DNA from: Gavia stellata | Taxonomy: Eukaryota > Chordata > Aves > Gaviiformes > Gaviidae | Assembly: GCF_030936135.1 (NCBI RefSeq) | Contig: NC_082595.1 | Location: forward strand, 15,637,930-15,701,929 | Direction of reading: 5' to 3' | Length of the DNA: 64,000 bases | Position numbers and translations under genes: made by a program | Shown here: positions 1 through 11,848 of the stretch, piece after piece | Layout of the letters: every line of letters begins with the position of its first letter | How positions within the stretch are numbered: the stretch's first letter is position 1 | Notes under the pieces: model-generated | What the model was told of the DNA's origin: nothing | Databases searched by the model: none | Seen by the model: the letters and a program-made list of their open reading frames with translations, nothing else

Positions 1-598
1 AAGAGAGGGCATTTGTGGTGAAGCACTAACTTGAATGATGGGGGCTTTGCTCCTTGTCTGAGAGCCTGTGGAAAGGATAAGGAAGTTAGTAGGATTGTCT
101 GTGATAGTTCTTGGGGTGGGACAGACTGCAATTGGACACATAACTGAAGCAGTTCTGATAATGAACCTGGCTTGGGTTGTTTGTTGGCTGCCAGCGTGGC
201 TGCTATTAACATGGTGTAGTGGACAGTGTCCTGAGCTGCCCTCAGCTGGAGAATAGAAGAAAACTAGTACACTGACTTCAGTCCACCCTCCTTGCTTGTA
301 TATTTTTCTTTTTACTGCTGGAGTTTCTTCTAGAGATTATTTCCCTGTATTGACACTTGAAAAGATGTGAATATTTCTGTGTGGGAAACCACGTGCCATA
401 GTGACCCAGGGAACTTGTACTGTATTTTCTGTCACTGCCCAGTGACAGAAGGGCTATCTGAACTACTTTCAAACCAGGCTGAGGCCAGCCCTTCTGCTAC
501 ACTTGGAAGCTGTGCAGGACAGTGGTGGGAGGACTGCTATAACTAGCATTGCTGGTTTATTCCAGCTGCAAAAGTGCCTGTGAAGTGGAGCCTGTGAG
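1..598. other. Intergenic, nothing recognised
   Basis: Ordinary AT-rich sequence without CpG clustering, splice-like coding structure or a repeat I recognise. The short open frames here have no recognisable protein content. Confidence 0.6.
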
Positions 599-677
599 AG
601 AATCACAGAATCACTAAGGTTGGAAAAGACTTGTAAGACCATCAAGTCCAACCATCAACCCAACACCACCATGCCCA

Positions 678-1182
678 TTAAACCATGCCCCGCAGTGCCA
701 CGTCCACATGTTCCTTGAACACCTCCAGTGAGGGTGACTCCACCACCTCCCTGGGCAGCCTATTCCAATGGTTCACCACTCTCTCTGTAAAGAAATTTTT
801 CCTAATATCCAATCTAAAGCTCTCCTGGCGCAACTGGAGGCCATTTCCTCTTGTCCTGTCACTCGTCACTTGGGAGAAGAGACCAGCACCCACCTCTCTG
901 CAACCTCCTTTTAGGTAATTGTAGAGAGCGATGAGGTCTCCCCTCAGCCTCCTCTTCTCCAGACTGAACAACCCCAGTTCCCTCAGCCGCTCCTCATAAG
1001 ACTTGTGCTCCAGACCCCTCACCAGCTTCATCGCCCTTCTCTGGACACGGTCCAGCACCTCAATGTCCTTCTTGTAGTGAGGGGCCCAAAACCGAACACA
1101 GGATTTGAGGTGCGGCCTCACCAGTGCCGAGTACAGGGGCACAATCACCTCCCTACTCCTGCTGGCCACACTGTTTCTGATT
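678..1182 (-). pseudogene. CR1 ORF2 C-terminal fragment
   Basis: About 165 codons remain open and match the region downstream of the CR1 reverse-transcriptase core. Hallmarks include [82 protein letters not shown]. The catalytic palm and the endonuclease are absent. It corresponds to 52075-52557 of the longer CR1 in this window and is better preserved, with no internal stop. This is retrotransposon coding residue and not a host gene. Confidence 0.9.
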
Positions 1183-1257
1183 TTGCCCCTAACATCGGCA
1201 TGCCACCCCTGGGCTCATCTCTAGGCAGCCTGGTTTCATCCCCTTCCCCCTTCAAAT

Positions 1258-1590
1258 CTAGTTTAAAACCCTCTCAATGAGGCTCGCCAACTCATGAGCG
1301 AGGATCCTTCTCCCCCTTGACAATAGTTGAACTCCATCTGCAGCCAGCAGGCCCGGTGCCATGTAGACCACCCCATGGTCAAAAAAACTAAAATTCCTCT
1401 GACGGCACCAGCCTCTGAGCCACATGTTAACCAGGTTCGCTTTCCTGTTCCTTTCAGTGTTCCTCTCTGCCACTGAAGGGATTGAGGAAAACACTACCTG
1501 TGCTCCCGATCCCTCAACCAGTCGCCCCAGCGCTCTGAAGTCCCTCTTGATCACTTTTAGGTTTCTTTGTGCAACCTCAAAGAAGATTTA
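1258..1590 (-). pseudogene. CR1 ORF1 C-terminal (esterase-like) fragment
   Basis: On the minus strand this reads as the end of CR1 ORF1, with blocks such as IKRDFRALGRLVEG, VFSSIPSVAERN, NMWLRGWCRQRNF, FFDHGVVYMAPGLLAADGVQL and a terminal LIERVLN stop. Known CR1-like elements carry an SGNH-type esterase domain in ORF1; the DG-x-QL block near the C-terminus fits its last catalytic motif, although the usual His is replaced by Gln (GVQL). The frame continues upstream of the GTG at 1552-1554 (EVAQRNLK) and meets a stop before the expected GTND block, so the N-terminal half is missing. The assignment to ORF1 rests on recalled consensus. Confidence 0.75.
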
Positions 1591-4500
1591 CACTCATGTG
1601 GCTTGATCTCAGAGAGCTTACAGATGCAGGATCTTACAGACCAAATATTCTCTTACAGTTGCACTGTCTTCTCCAAGTTTAACTCCCTACAAAAATGCAG
1701 TAAGAAAGTGAGAATAGAAAAGGCTGAAAGGCAAATTGACTTTGATTTCTTTTTCTTGGTCTATGTCTCTGTAAAAGTTCACCTTCTTACAATGCTTTAT
1801 ATGTCAATTCTCTGTATGTTTTCTTATGCTTATGAACCAGAATTAACTTGAAAAAAGGAAGCTATAGCTGAGTAGCAGTGTTTACTAAATATCAAGAAAC
1901 ATCTCTGCTGCCTGCCTTTGCCATTGTGGCAGTCTTTGAACTTTTTGAAGAATGATATAATAACCTCTTATTCCTTGAAGAACACTTCTTTTTTTTTAAT
2001 CATCCCCTCAAACTCTTTATTAATATAAGATTTAAAACACTCCAGTCCCCTAAGGCAAGGCTTCTCAAATTTTTTAGTGGAGAAAAATCTGCAGACAATC
2101 TTATTTCTAATGCAAATTAAATGCTAGACTAAATTTTTAATATTGCCTATATTTGCTCAACTTTGTGGTTTTTGCTTGCATGAGTAAAAAGGCTTGTGAG
2201 TCGTCTTTTTCTCTTAGTTGTTTGGACAATTCACTGAAGTCTTTCAATCCACAGATTGATAAATACCTCCTTGATTCATCTTTTATTCAATCCTTTGCTT
2301 TCTATTCTCTCTTTTTCCATTTTATTTCTCCTTTAGGCAGCCTAGTTTGTCTCTTGCTTTTTTTCCCACTTTCTGAAAATCAAAATTATAAAAACTAAGT
2401 TAAAACTGCAAACTGCTCTCTCCGTGATTCTTGTGCCATTTGGTGGTGAACCTTTTTTGTTTTTAATTTTAGTTTCAAGTCATGTGGTTGTATCTCTGTC
2501 ACTAAGAGTAAGGGTGGCTTTGTTTGCAGTGTGAAACACTCCTAAGAACAATGAAGCTCATACTTAGTGATTGGAGCTATAAGGAGAACGTTCTTATAAT
2601 TATATATTTGAACCTTCGGTTTGTCACTTGCAGTCTTCATTTTGGTATGTACGTGCGTTTCTGAACTGAGGCCTCTTCATCCCTCTCTCCCTACCTTTGT
2701 CCATTGTTTGACTAATTAAAAAAAATGTAATTGAAAGGTAAAGTGGAGAGAAAATTGGGAGGTAGATAGTTCTTAATAATGTTTGTCTTTATTGTCCCTT
2801 TGGGTGGTTCTGCAGAATAGGAGGACTGGAGTGGCATTGGAGGGCACAGGGGTTTGGTGGGGCAGCAGTGCTCTGAGGGGTGGCAGAGAGGTTCTCTGTT
2901 CATGGTTTTTGGCCTGTCTTTGCTCCTTCTGTATGAGAGGCAAGAGGGCTCTTAATGTGTATAACCGACAGCTTATTAACTCGGAACTTACCATCTATGT
3001 CTCCTCTGTCTTCCAGTTTGGCTTTTGACAGCACCATGTAGGGTTGGGTGGCAGCAAGATAGACTGAGGGCAAGGTGCAAGCTGTGGGAGGAGACTGGGC
3101 ATACCTTTCCCAGAGATAGTTTGCTTATCCTCCCATTTACTTTCTATTCCCCTTTTACTGGTACAGAGTTGAGTTGTGCTGGTTGGACCGTACTATGAAT
3201 AACCCCCATGTTAAAGCTAAACCTTTTTGAATCTGAGTCAGGTCTGACTTGGCTGAATGCACAACTGCATGGGCAAAGGTACCAGCATAATGTGCATGAG
3301 AGCCATTGAGGAGCAAATGCAAAAGAGTGAGGAAAAGGGACAAGGGGCTGCTATAGTTGGTATTGCTGCTGAAAGATGTGCCTGCTAAATCACAACACAG
3401 GATTGTGATTACAGCAGCAGAGCAGTATGTGTTGTGCTAGAGATTCACCAAATGTGTCTCTTGAACAGGCTGGAGAGGCATCTGTCCTCCCTTGTCAAGG
3501 CTCATTAGCATGCATAGTCAGGAGCATAACAGTTTGGTTCTTTATCTGACTAGATGAAGGCAAAAGTGCTTTCTACAGCCACAAAATGTCATTGCCTTCT
3601 TAGAAATGTAGGCCTACTGGGTAAGAGAGTGATTACTTTTAATAACTGCTAGTTTTGGGACAAGTCAAGGTAAAAGGAAGACAAGGAAAATTAAAATCGT
3701 TCCTATGCTGTGTACTCAGTAACACTTGGATACTTTGCCACTATGTGCTCTTAAGTCCACCTTCAGTAATTTTCATGTGTGATCCAATTAGCTGTGCCAG
3801 GTATTTTGGTGGCCGAAACTGGGCACAGAGGGAGTTTAGCTCAGAATGGCCAAACACTTGCTAAACATGATCTCCTATGAGAATCAGTTGCTAAGAAATA
3901 CTAAGTGTTAGGGTAATCCTACCAATAACAAGGTATGGTCAACTAAAGCTAGAGCTACAAAGAAATTGGGTCATCTGTTGGGGATCCATAAAATGAGATC
4001 CCTCTTTTATGATATGGTCTATGATGGAAGAAGTGGAAGTGATTCTGATCCATTTTGCAGCAGTCTGGAGGTAGGAATGATCTCAGATAAAGTGGTGAGA
4101 ACCAGTTTTTTCTCATCCCTATGTTGCAGAGGCCCAACAGGCATCTTCTGCCACTGAGGAGGAAGCCCTGGGTGTCTCCTGACAGGTGTTGCCTGTTGAA
4201 ATCCTGCCACTGCAGAGATAAGAGGGAACAGGACTTTCTAGTTAAATCATTTGAATGGAAAGCTGTCAGGTCCATCCCCTTACTCAATGTCCCTGCACTT
4301 CTTTTGTTTGTTTGCATTAGTGTAGTGAGCAAGATGCAAAACCAGGACTCTTGCTTGAGTGCCCTAAATGCTGTATGACTGACCGGGCTGTATTTTGACC
4401 CTTGCATTCCTGACTGTATGATGCTGCAGTTTCTAAAGGAGGGATCAGCCCTGTGATTGTGCTCCCCTGGGAGGAAGTCTGACTGCTAGGCAGTTACACA

Positions 4501-5864
4501 GAAGCTGGATGGTGTTACCTAGTACCCTAACTTTCATCTCTAAGACCAAGCAGATGCATTTTTATTTTACCCTGTTGATGTCTGTTAAGTGCATTCAGGA
4601 CATGCCTACCTGTTTGGACACAGGAGGCCCAGCTGTCACTTGCTAGTTTCTGAATTACACTGTCATTTCAGCTGGGACTAGCCAGAATAAGGTCGGACTG
4701 GGCATCTGGGTGGATGCAAAAGCAGAACCAGGGAAGTCTGGGCCAAACAAGATGCCTGACCTCTTCTGGCCTGAGGCTGCTGCAGAACAGTATGTCTTGG
4801 ATGCTTAAGGAGGGGGGTGGGGGGAAAACCTACATTCTAGGTCTTCCTCTCTTTCTACGCTTGATTATCACTAACAGACCCAGAACATCTGTTCCAGGCA
4901 AAGCATACTTCACATTTAAGGAACCAAATTTATTTTCCTATGGAGCCCTGATTATCTCAGATGTGTTGCACAGGGAATATGAATGACGCAGAACTTTGTC
5001 CTTTGCGAAGCTTGTAGCACACATTAATGTGTTCCCCAAAATAAGGAAAGCCCTTTTCCTTTGATGGTAGAAATACAAATACCCTGTACTTGAGAGTCAC
5101 AAGTGGGGAATAATTTGTGTCCTAATGACCAGTAGTTGCCCAGCTTCCACCAAAGCCAGTGTGAAGTGCCTCCTAGAAACTGTGTTCTATGGATCTCTGT
5201 GAAATGTTTGGAAAGAGAGGATTTTTGACAAGAGGTCTCAGATCATAAGTGTCATCTGAAGTAGTTCCCAGAACTTTTTAATGGGACTCAACATGCTGCA
5301 GGGACATTCATGTCCCTCCCCAGGATTCCATCCAACCTCTTCATTGAGTATTGTTGTAATTACAATATGTAAAAAGGTTGAATTAGTGGCTTTTATAGCT
5401 AAAGAGTAGATCAAGCATTTAAATGGGTCAGATGCACAGTGCTTACTCAAAGCTGTTCCTATTTACTGCTGACTTAGCAACATAAAGCTATGTGACTTCA
5501 GAAACTTGCAATTTTGTACAAATTATATAAAAAAAAAAAAAATAAAAAAAAAAACCAAAACCCAAACCAGATCCCTTGCCAGCTGGGTATGGATCTATGT
5601 TGGTAAATGACAGAAAGTAAATAGCAAATCACATGTTGTGTTTGTGGTTTTGTCTCTGTTGGTCTCTGCAACCAACTACCTTTGAATCGGGAGATAAGAG
5701 TACATGTAGTTCATGGATGTTTACAGTAAATAATGTGACATTTTGGCATGTGATACTGCAGGCAGTGCATCATTTCAACATAATCTTCACCAGTATTTGT
5801 TCCAGACTACTTTTAGGATGCAATAGCCTGTTGGGCCTCCGGGAAGTGGAAGACATAGGATCAT
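1591..5864. other. Intergenic, no gene recognised
   Basis: About 4.3 kb of AT-rich intergenic DNA. Scattered open frames up to 150 codons (for example 3955-4407 minus) show no recognisable domain and occur in overlapping frames, as expected by chance. An A-rich run is listed separately. Confidence 0.55.
5529..5554 (+). repeat. A-rich run
   Basis: A-rich tract of about 26 bases with one T interruption, followed by CCAAAACCC. No retrotransposed gene is recognisable upstream of it, so it is called only as low-complexity sequence. Confidence 0.85.
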
Positions 5865-5940
5865 ATTTAAGTTCTAAATCACACAGAAGAGGAGGGGTTA
5901 AACTCAAGTCCTCTGTATCCAGAACACTCCTTTAACCCTG
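5865..5940 (+). repeat. MIR/CORE-SINE-like 3' relic
   Basis: The order AAATCACACAGAAG ... TTAAACTCAAGTCCTCTG ... TCCAGAACACTCCTTTAACCCTGG resembles the 3' half of MIR-type SINEs (GGTCACACAG ... TTGAACCCAGGTCTCCTG ... CTCTAACCACTGG). Heavily diverged, with no internal promoter boxes visible. Family and ends are approximate. Confidence 0.45.
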
Positions 5941-6971
5941 GTTAATTTGGAGCCTGAATGTCTTAGTTTTTCATGGAAAAGCAATCCATTTAGACATCTA
6001 ACTCCAAAGGGGAGAGTTTCCAGGGAACTGGGCACTACTTTCTGGGATTTTTCTTTTTTTTAATTATTTGCATGAAGAAGGGGGCATGGATCTAGAAGAT
6101 GGCTCTTAGCTGCAGCTCTGGGATGTGTGAAGGAATAACAGGCTAGGTGAGAATATCCAAATTCATCCCTGCTTACAGCTGTGATTTTAACTTTCCTTAG
6201 TCCTTTCATAGTTGCCTGCATTACTGAGTGATGTTGCCTGTAGATGCTGGAGTCGTCTTAATCGGAATGGGTAAGAGCAGCCTGACAGTGCAGGGCTTTG
6301 ATTTCCTAGGCTTGATAAACTTTGTTTGAATGAACTGTGGGTCCAAAAAGATTGTCTTTGTCCATTGCCATTTACCTCATGCAGTTATTTCCAGCTGGAT
6401 TAATTGTTCAAAAGACTGTGCTGTTCAAATATGGTGAGTGCTGATAACCTGCCTTTACCCAAAATTAGAGGACAAGGGGAAAACAAATAGGCTCTTGTGC
6501 ATTCCCACACAAAGGTTTCAAATCAGGAAAGAAGACAGGCTGCTTACAGGTGAAAGAAGGCAGAGTATTCCCAGTAGTGAGATAGCTGATGTGAAACCTT
6601 TGCTCTCATTCCTGAGGCTTTTGACACACAATAACTTTCTTCTACCTGTCCCTCCCTCCCCCATACAAAGTGGAGCGCTGTGGGGCTGCCCTCAGCTGTC
6701 TGCCTTCCTCACCACCCCTTCCTGGCAAAAATTGCCATCCTGTTTCCCCCACACACTCCCAAGAAAACCATTTTTAAACCATACTGAGCTGATGTTAAAG
6801 CTGTCAACTTCAGTGGTCGCTACAGAAACATTCTAGCCATTGTTAGTGCTTCAGTATTAGTTTTTCCTGAATTATTACCAGCCCTTGGATAAGGATGCCC
6901 TCTTAGATGTTTAATCCAATTTGTCCTGTTTAAAAAATAATTTTCTAGATGGAGGCTGGAAAAATGCGTTA
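5941..6971. other. Intergenic, nothing recognised
   Basis: No repeat family or coding exon recognised. The 132-codon open frame at 6438-6836 lacks any known domain and is probably chance. Confidence 0.55.
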
Positions 6972-7320
6972 AGATAGTCTAATCTGACCCCTCTGCAAAG
7001 AATGCACATGTGATCTTGGCCAGCGATGCCTGTAGGTAACCCAGTGACCTAGTGTTTATTTCAGAAATTTATGCTCTTCAGCCTTGATCTGAAGATTGTT
7101 GCTGCTGGCACATTAGTTGCAGCCTTGGGTAATTTGAATTTCTAGTAATTGTTTTGCCTTTGTCTAAGAGATGGAGCCGTCCAGTTATAGCTACTCTCTG
7201 TGTACTAGTACCTGTAGATGATGATCAAGTTAACTTTTGACCTTCTCTTTGATAAGTTAAATCCCCAAATCATCCTCACTGTGAGGCCTTGTGTCAATTT
7301 TTTGTCCTTCTTCTAGACAA
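6972..7320 (-). mobile_element. Ancient CR1 (L3/Croc-like) relic
   Basis: The plus strand reads as the complement of an old amniote CR1 3' region. Recognisable blocks are GTCTAATCTGACC near the start, GCCTTGATCTGAAGA, GTACCTGTAGATGATGATCAAG, and ACCTTCTCTTTGATAAGTTAAAT near 7240. These are in the same order and orientation as in CR1 copies shared by crocodilians, turtles and birds, and they parallel the ORF2 C-terminal region of the young CR1 at 678-1182. Divergence is high and no reading frame survives. Subfamily naming is from memory. Confidence 0.7.
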
Positions 7321-7464
7321 TTACTTTTTGGAGGCAGGTGGGAATGGCAAAGGGTCCAATTTTTGGTAAAAGGAGCTCCCACGTACTAACTTGTATTTCT
7401 AACATGGAAATACCATGGCCTTTTCAGTATTCATGTGTATATGTTGGTTTATTGAGGTAGTTAA
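7321..7464. other. Spacer between two old repeats
   Basis: No recognisable feature. It may contain the decayed continuation of either neighbouring relic. Confidence 0.4.
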
Positions 7465-7585
7465 ACATTAATATTCCCATTTCACAAACTGAGAAACTGG
7501 AGCTGAGCAGTCAAATAACTTATTCGGGGTCATGCTGTGATCCAGTGATACCTGCTCCCGTTCTCTGTCTGCTGGACGTCCGCTG
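7465..7585 (+). repeat. MIR/CORE-SINE-like relic
   Basis: Contains, in order, ATTCCCATTTCACAAACTGA, GAAACTGGAGCTGAGCAGTC, AAATAACTTATTCGGGGTCA, then TCTGTCTGCTGGACGTCCGC. This parallels the MIR core and 3' region (CCCATTTTACAGATGAGGAAACTGAGGC ... TAACTTGCCCAAGGTCA). It is an old SINE fragment without a preserved tRNA-derived head. Confidence 0.65.
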
Positions 7586-7683
7586 CAGTGCTACTGCTCA
7601 CATCTGAACCTGAACACTCCTCCCACGATGACTTTGAGATGCTAGCTGTTACCGTGACATGCACACATGTGCATTCCCTTGTC

Positions 7684-7707
7684 AAAAAAAAAAAAAGAAT
7701 AAAAAAA
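7684..7707 (+). repeat. A-rich run
   Basis: Thirteen A, then GAAT, then seven A. Low-complexity sequence with no transposon body recognised next to it. Confidence 0.85.
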
Positions 7708-10514
7708 TTTTTAGAACACTGTTAAAGTTATGAAGTCTAACATTTCAAAGAAAAAAATTGCTATTAAGACTGTTAAAATATATCACCTTTTTCATACATT
7801 ATGGGAAGTGTCTCATTATGTCAGTGCATATGCTTTAATTCTGTCTTTCTACAAATACTCCTTGCCTCACTAAGTATACAGAACAACAGCAAAGGTATAA
7901 GTAGCCAAAAGGAGAGACATGGTCAAAAACGTTAAAGCAAATTCAGTTTGTAACGAAAAGCGAGTGTTACGTTCTTCTTCCAAAGTTATTCTGAAAAGTG
8001 CCTTTTGCTTTTGAAGTATTTTCCGTAATTAACATCTGGGTTGGACTTCTGTCATCAAACTGAGGAAAAACAGATGATCTGATATGAGCAAACATATGCT
8101 TTTTTTTTTTGCTTTTAACAAACATATCTAAATAACTTGCATTAGTTACAGGTACTATGGATGCACCAGCACGTATATTATTGAGACACCAAAACTTGAA
8201 GCAACGTGTAACTTAGAACAGGCTTTACAGAAGCTTGCAAATCCAGTTGGCAGTGTCTAGAAGGAATATGAATATTCTTACCAGGTTGTGACCTTGCAAA
8301 TTCCTTTATAGGGCATGTTCTTTGTTAATACCTCTGAGGCTGAGACTGTTGCATTTCAATGCATTTAAATTCCTTTCCTTTGTTTGCCCCTGGAATGTGT
8401 GTTCTTAGTCACCTAGCTATTGAAGGCTTGGATGCCTTTTTGTTTTTAACCTGTCCTAGAACCTTACTGTCTCCATGGCAGAAGAGGACAGGTATGGCTG
8501 ATAATAGTATCTATTTAATGCTTTCCTCAAATAACATCTCCTAAATAGAAGGAACGGGCAGGCTAGAGCCTGTTCTTAGGTCACTTTGTAAACTTCTATG
8601 ACAGTATTTTAGACCCTTGTTACAATCGCTACAGGGCGGGAGGGAAGACTAATATTTTCTTTAGTTCAAAGGGCTCCAAGATGGACAATGCAGTTTATCA
8701 AAAATTCAGTTTATTCGCTGACCAAGCAGGTTGTTTTTTGGCAGAAGTAAACATAGTTTATAAAGGCCAGCTTGTCTAATCAAGAAGCATGAGGATAGCC
8801 AGGACAGACTTTAAAAGGACCCAGTTTATCCAACCAATGGAGTAATATTACTTTTTTTTTTAAATACAGCTTTACCATTGACTTTAGAGGGAGGTAAACC
8901 AAAAAATAGCTGAGAATCCTACTTGGTATGTATTTACATCGTTTGGGTCTTAGTAAAACATAGTTCATAAATCAGTGCTGTAACACTTGCAATCAGTCTG
9001 TTAAATCAGATGTTTTATTCAAGCTACCTGAAAAATCGCGAGGGAGGGGAGGACCCCAAATATGTCCTTTCCTTATTAACAATTTACAAAGTGCAGGAAG
9101 GATAATCTCATCAAATGACAGTAAATAGTTCAATGTGTTCTCATAGTTATCTCCTATCTTGTCACTACTAGGACTAGAGTCACTAGGATTTGAGTGAACT
9201 TGGGTTTATTATTAACCAAAGCTTATGTAAGATGTTATTGCATCTGATTCTATTTTTGCAGTTACTTGGACTCTGTTGATCTTTCAGGCACAAAATGCTG
9301 CCTCTGTAAGAGTGCTCATACAAGGCAATTGTAATTAGCACTGGCCAGGCAGCAAATTGGGACTCAAAAGGAGGGTGGTGTGGCCAGCCTGTGCTTCCTG
9401 CAAACCAAAATGTGATGCCTTTGATTTTCTGAGAGAGGCAGAGCTGGAGGGGTCAGGTGAGGCGTAGGGAAGGATAGGACCACATACACAATGTGGCAGA
9501 CTTGAGCTGGAAGATGGCATAAGCCCTGCCGGCAGCGTGCCGCTGCCACGGCTGGGGGCGAGACCCTTCGAGGTGGGTGCCACCAAGTGCTGCAGCACCC
9601 AAGCTCAGGAGAACCGGAGGCCATGCAGGCTCCTCATCCCGTGCATGCAGGGTCCCAGGGCAGGGCTCCTCACAGACCAGCAGCAGAGCGCCTCAAAAAA
9701 TTGCGCGGGTAGAAGAAACAGGGCAGGTGTGCAGGCTCTCCAGGCAGCTTGCTGGTCTGTCATAGGAGGCTAGCTGCGTGGCAAAACAAGCACCTCCTCG
9801 TCGGGTTCCCCTGCTCTGAACCTTTCCAAGGGGTTACAGGAATTCTCCAGAACAGCACCAGCCTGCACGACCCTGGCCGTGCTGCTCTCCGTCACACGCA
9901 GAAGTACACCCTTGTGCGATGGGTGGTCGAGGTGGGATCGATGAATTACTACTCTATGCAACAAGGTGTCAGTTTGGCCTTCTAGATTTTCTCAGTACCA
10001 CCACTACTCTGCTGATTACTTTTCTTCCTCCCCTCCTTTTTTTTTTTTCCCTCCTGGGGAGGTGTAAGCAGAAACAGGAGAGGACAGGCAGGACCAAGGG
10101 AGCCAAAATCCCAGGATGGACGTGAATGGGGTTTTTCTCAGGAACAGGCATAGCCCTGACGTGAATGATGGGGTGCAGAGAATAACTCCTGCCTTTTTTC
10201 CTTGCCCTGCCCCAAACTGTGTGATGGCACTAAACTCCACCTGCTCCAGGCAGGCGTGCGGCACCGCAGTCCTGTTCCCCTGCACCCCCAGCCTTCCCTG
10301 CCTCCCCAAATGTGCCAGTGTGGTGGGGAGGTTGCTCAGTCCCAGCACATGAGGTTGAAGAGCTGGGAAAAAAGCTGTGATGTTGCCTTGTAAGTGGGGG
10401 GGGGGACGACACACGACGACAGTACCCCACACATACATGTCCACCGCAGCAAGGGATCAGGATACAGAGATTTAAGAAAATAGCCAAGATCTCGCTGATG
10501 CTGTGAGTCAAGTA

Positions 10515-10538
10515 CATGGCACGCTTAAACGTGCCATG
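10515..10538. repeat. Perfect inverted repeat with paired HIF-type cores
   Basis: CATGGCACG and CGTGCCATG form 9-bp perfect arms around CTTAAA. Each arm carries an RCGTG core of hypoxia-response elements (ACGTG on plus at 10529-10533, GCGTG on minus). Function is unknown. Confidence 0.8.
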
Positions 10539-11769
10539 CTTGTGTGCAGCCTGTCAGAGGAGGGAAGATCTTTTTTAATGTTTTGGCTTTGCCTGGGTCA
10601 TAAATATATACATAAATAAATAGGTGGGACTTCCCTAAACCTTTCAGTCTCTGCTGCATTTTATCTCACATCAGGGGGAGGGAGCAGGAACCAGAGAGGT
10701 ACAAACCAGGACCTGCGGCTCCTGTGTGGAAATGCGTATCGGTTTATGGCAGGGATCCCACTATCTCTGATCCACTCACCTGCGGGCAGGCAGCATGCCT
10801 CGCAGATGCCGACACTGTAATAAGCATGGCCCTGGCCAGGCATCCTTCCCCGTCAGGCAGCAGTTGGAGCTCCTCACCTGTCGCCCCGAGGGCAGCTCGT
10901 GCTTGGCTTCTCCAACTGTCCGCATAAGCCGGCCCAGGGTGAGATAGTGTCCTTAGAAACCTGGATATTTTGCTGACTGAGGGCCCAATCTCGCTTTCAA
11001 ATCTGCCTTGTACCTCTCCTCGGGCTTGAAAACCTCTGGGGCATGAGAGCACCTCGAAGTTTCTGTCAGGTCTGAAGTACGTGTGGCTGTTTTCGAGAGG
11101 AAAATTGCCAGAGCCTGTAATAGCCGTCTCTGGCGTGCAACTGCAGCAAAAAATGCAACTTATCTGTGCCCGTGACACAAAAGTATGTGGTAGGCCCCCC
11201 CAGGTTTTGGCAAAGCCAATTCTGGGGTGGTTTTGGAGTTCCTTAGGAGTATGGGGTGTATCTTGGGGTGTGCCAGAGAGTCCCAGAGCTTGGAGCTGCA
11301 GCTGTGGGCGACCATTAGTTCTGCATGAAGCCTGCTAGACCAGGGTGTGAGCACCTCTGGAGAAAGGTTAGCATCTTGAGGAGGGGAAAATGGGGCTGTT
11401 GCGTGAGAGTTGGTGTCTTTGACTTATCTGAGTCACAGTCATAAACAGCTGAAGGAAATAGGCTGGTTGATGTATGTGCTGTTGCTAAATAGCATTTGAA
11501 ATGTGAAATCTGTCTGCTTTTCCCAGGAAAGGGATGGGGGGAGGAATCTACTTTTCATCTTTCTTCTCTATTCTGCCATAATTTAAAAAAAAAAAAGAAA
11601 GAAGCACAAACCAAAAACCAAAACAAGCAACCCCCCACCCCAAATAAAAAAAACTTCCAGGACCTTAATTATTTTTTAATACCCCTTTGCCGAGCTGGAT
11701 TGAAATCAGTCAAGTCCAAAAGATATTTAAAGAGGAGGGGTAGACTGGGAGTTTAACTGCATTTTGGGG

Positions 11770-11848
11770 TCATAGGACAATTCAGGTTGGGAAGGGCTCT
11801 GGTGGATCATCCACTCCAACCTACTAATAGAAGCAGGGTCAGCTATTT
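11770..11848 (-). mobile_element. CR1 3'-end fragment
   Basis: CATAGGACAATTCAGGTTGG, then GAAGGGCTCTGGTGGATCAT, CCACTCCAACCTACTAATAG and AAGCAGGGTCAGCTA match the complement of CR1 3' ends (TTCAGGTTGGAAGGGACCTC ... TCTAGTCCAACC ... CTCAAAGCAGGGTCAGCTA). It is a short, 5'-truncated copy of a different and older subfamily than the element at 599-1590. Confidence 0.8.

Larger units (their letters stand above)
599..1590 (-). mobile_element. CR1 LINE copy, internally deleted
   Basis: A CR1 non-LTR retrotransposon read on the minus strand. Its 3' end is at about 599, where the plus strand shows the complement of the CR1 terminal repeat (AGAATCACAGAATCA) followed by the usual AGGTTGGAAAAGAC text. 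Moving 5' along the element, 678-1182 encodes the C-terminal part of ORF2 (after the reverse-transcriptase core), and 1258-1590 encodes the C-terminal part of ORF1 (esterase-like). In an intact CR1 these parts are separated by about 2 kb or more of endonuclease and reverse transcriptase, so the copy lost most of ORF2 internally. The breakpoint lies near 1183-1200, between typical ORF1-ORF2 linker sequence and ORF2 text. The 5' end is also truncated; recognisable homology fades around 1590. The element cannot move by itself. Confidence 0.9.
7586..11769. other. Intergenic with low-complexity runs and a GC patch
   Basis: No gene recognised. Contains an A-rich run (7684-7707), a GC- and CpG-enriched patch at about 9520-9940 and a 9-bp-arm inverted repeat at 10515-10538, each discussed separately. 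Several overlapping open frames at 9335-10517 on both strands come from the locally GC-rich, stop-poor composition. Confidence 0.55.

Noticed and set aside
3955..4407. 150-codon minus-strand open frame
   Set aside because: No domain, opposing open frames on plus, ordinary AT-rich intergenic composition.
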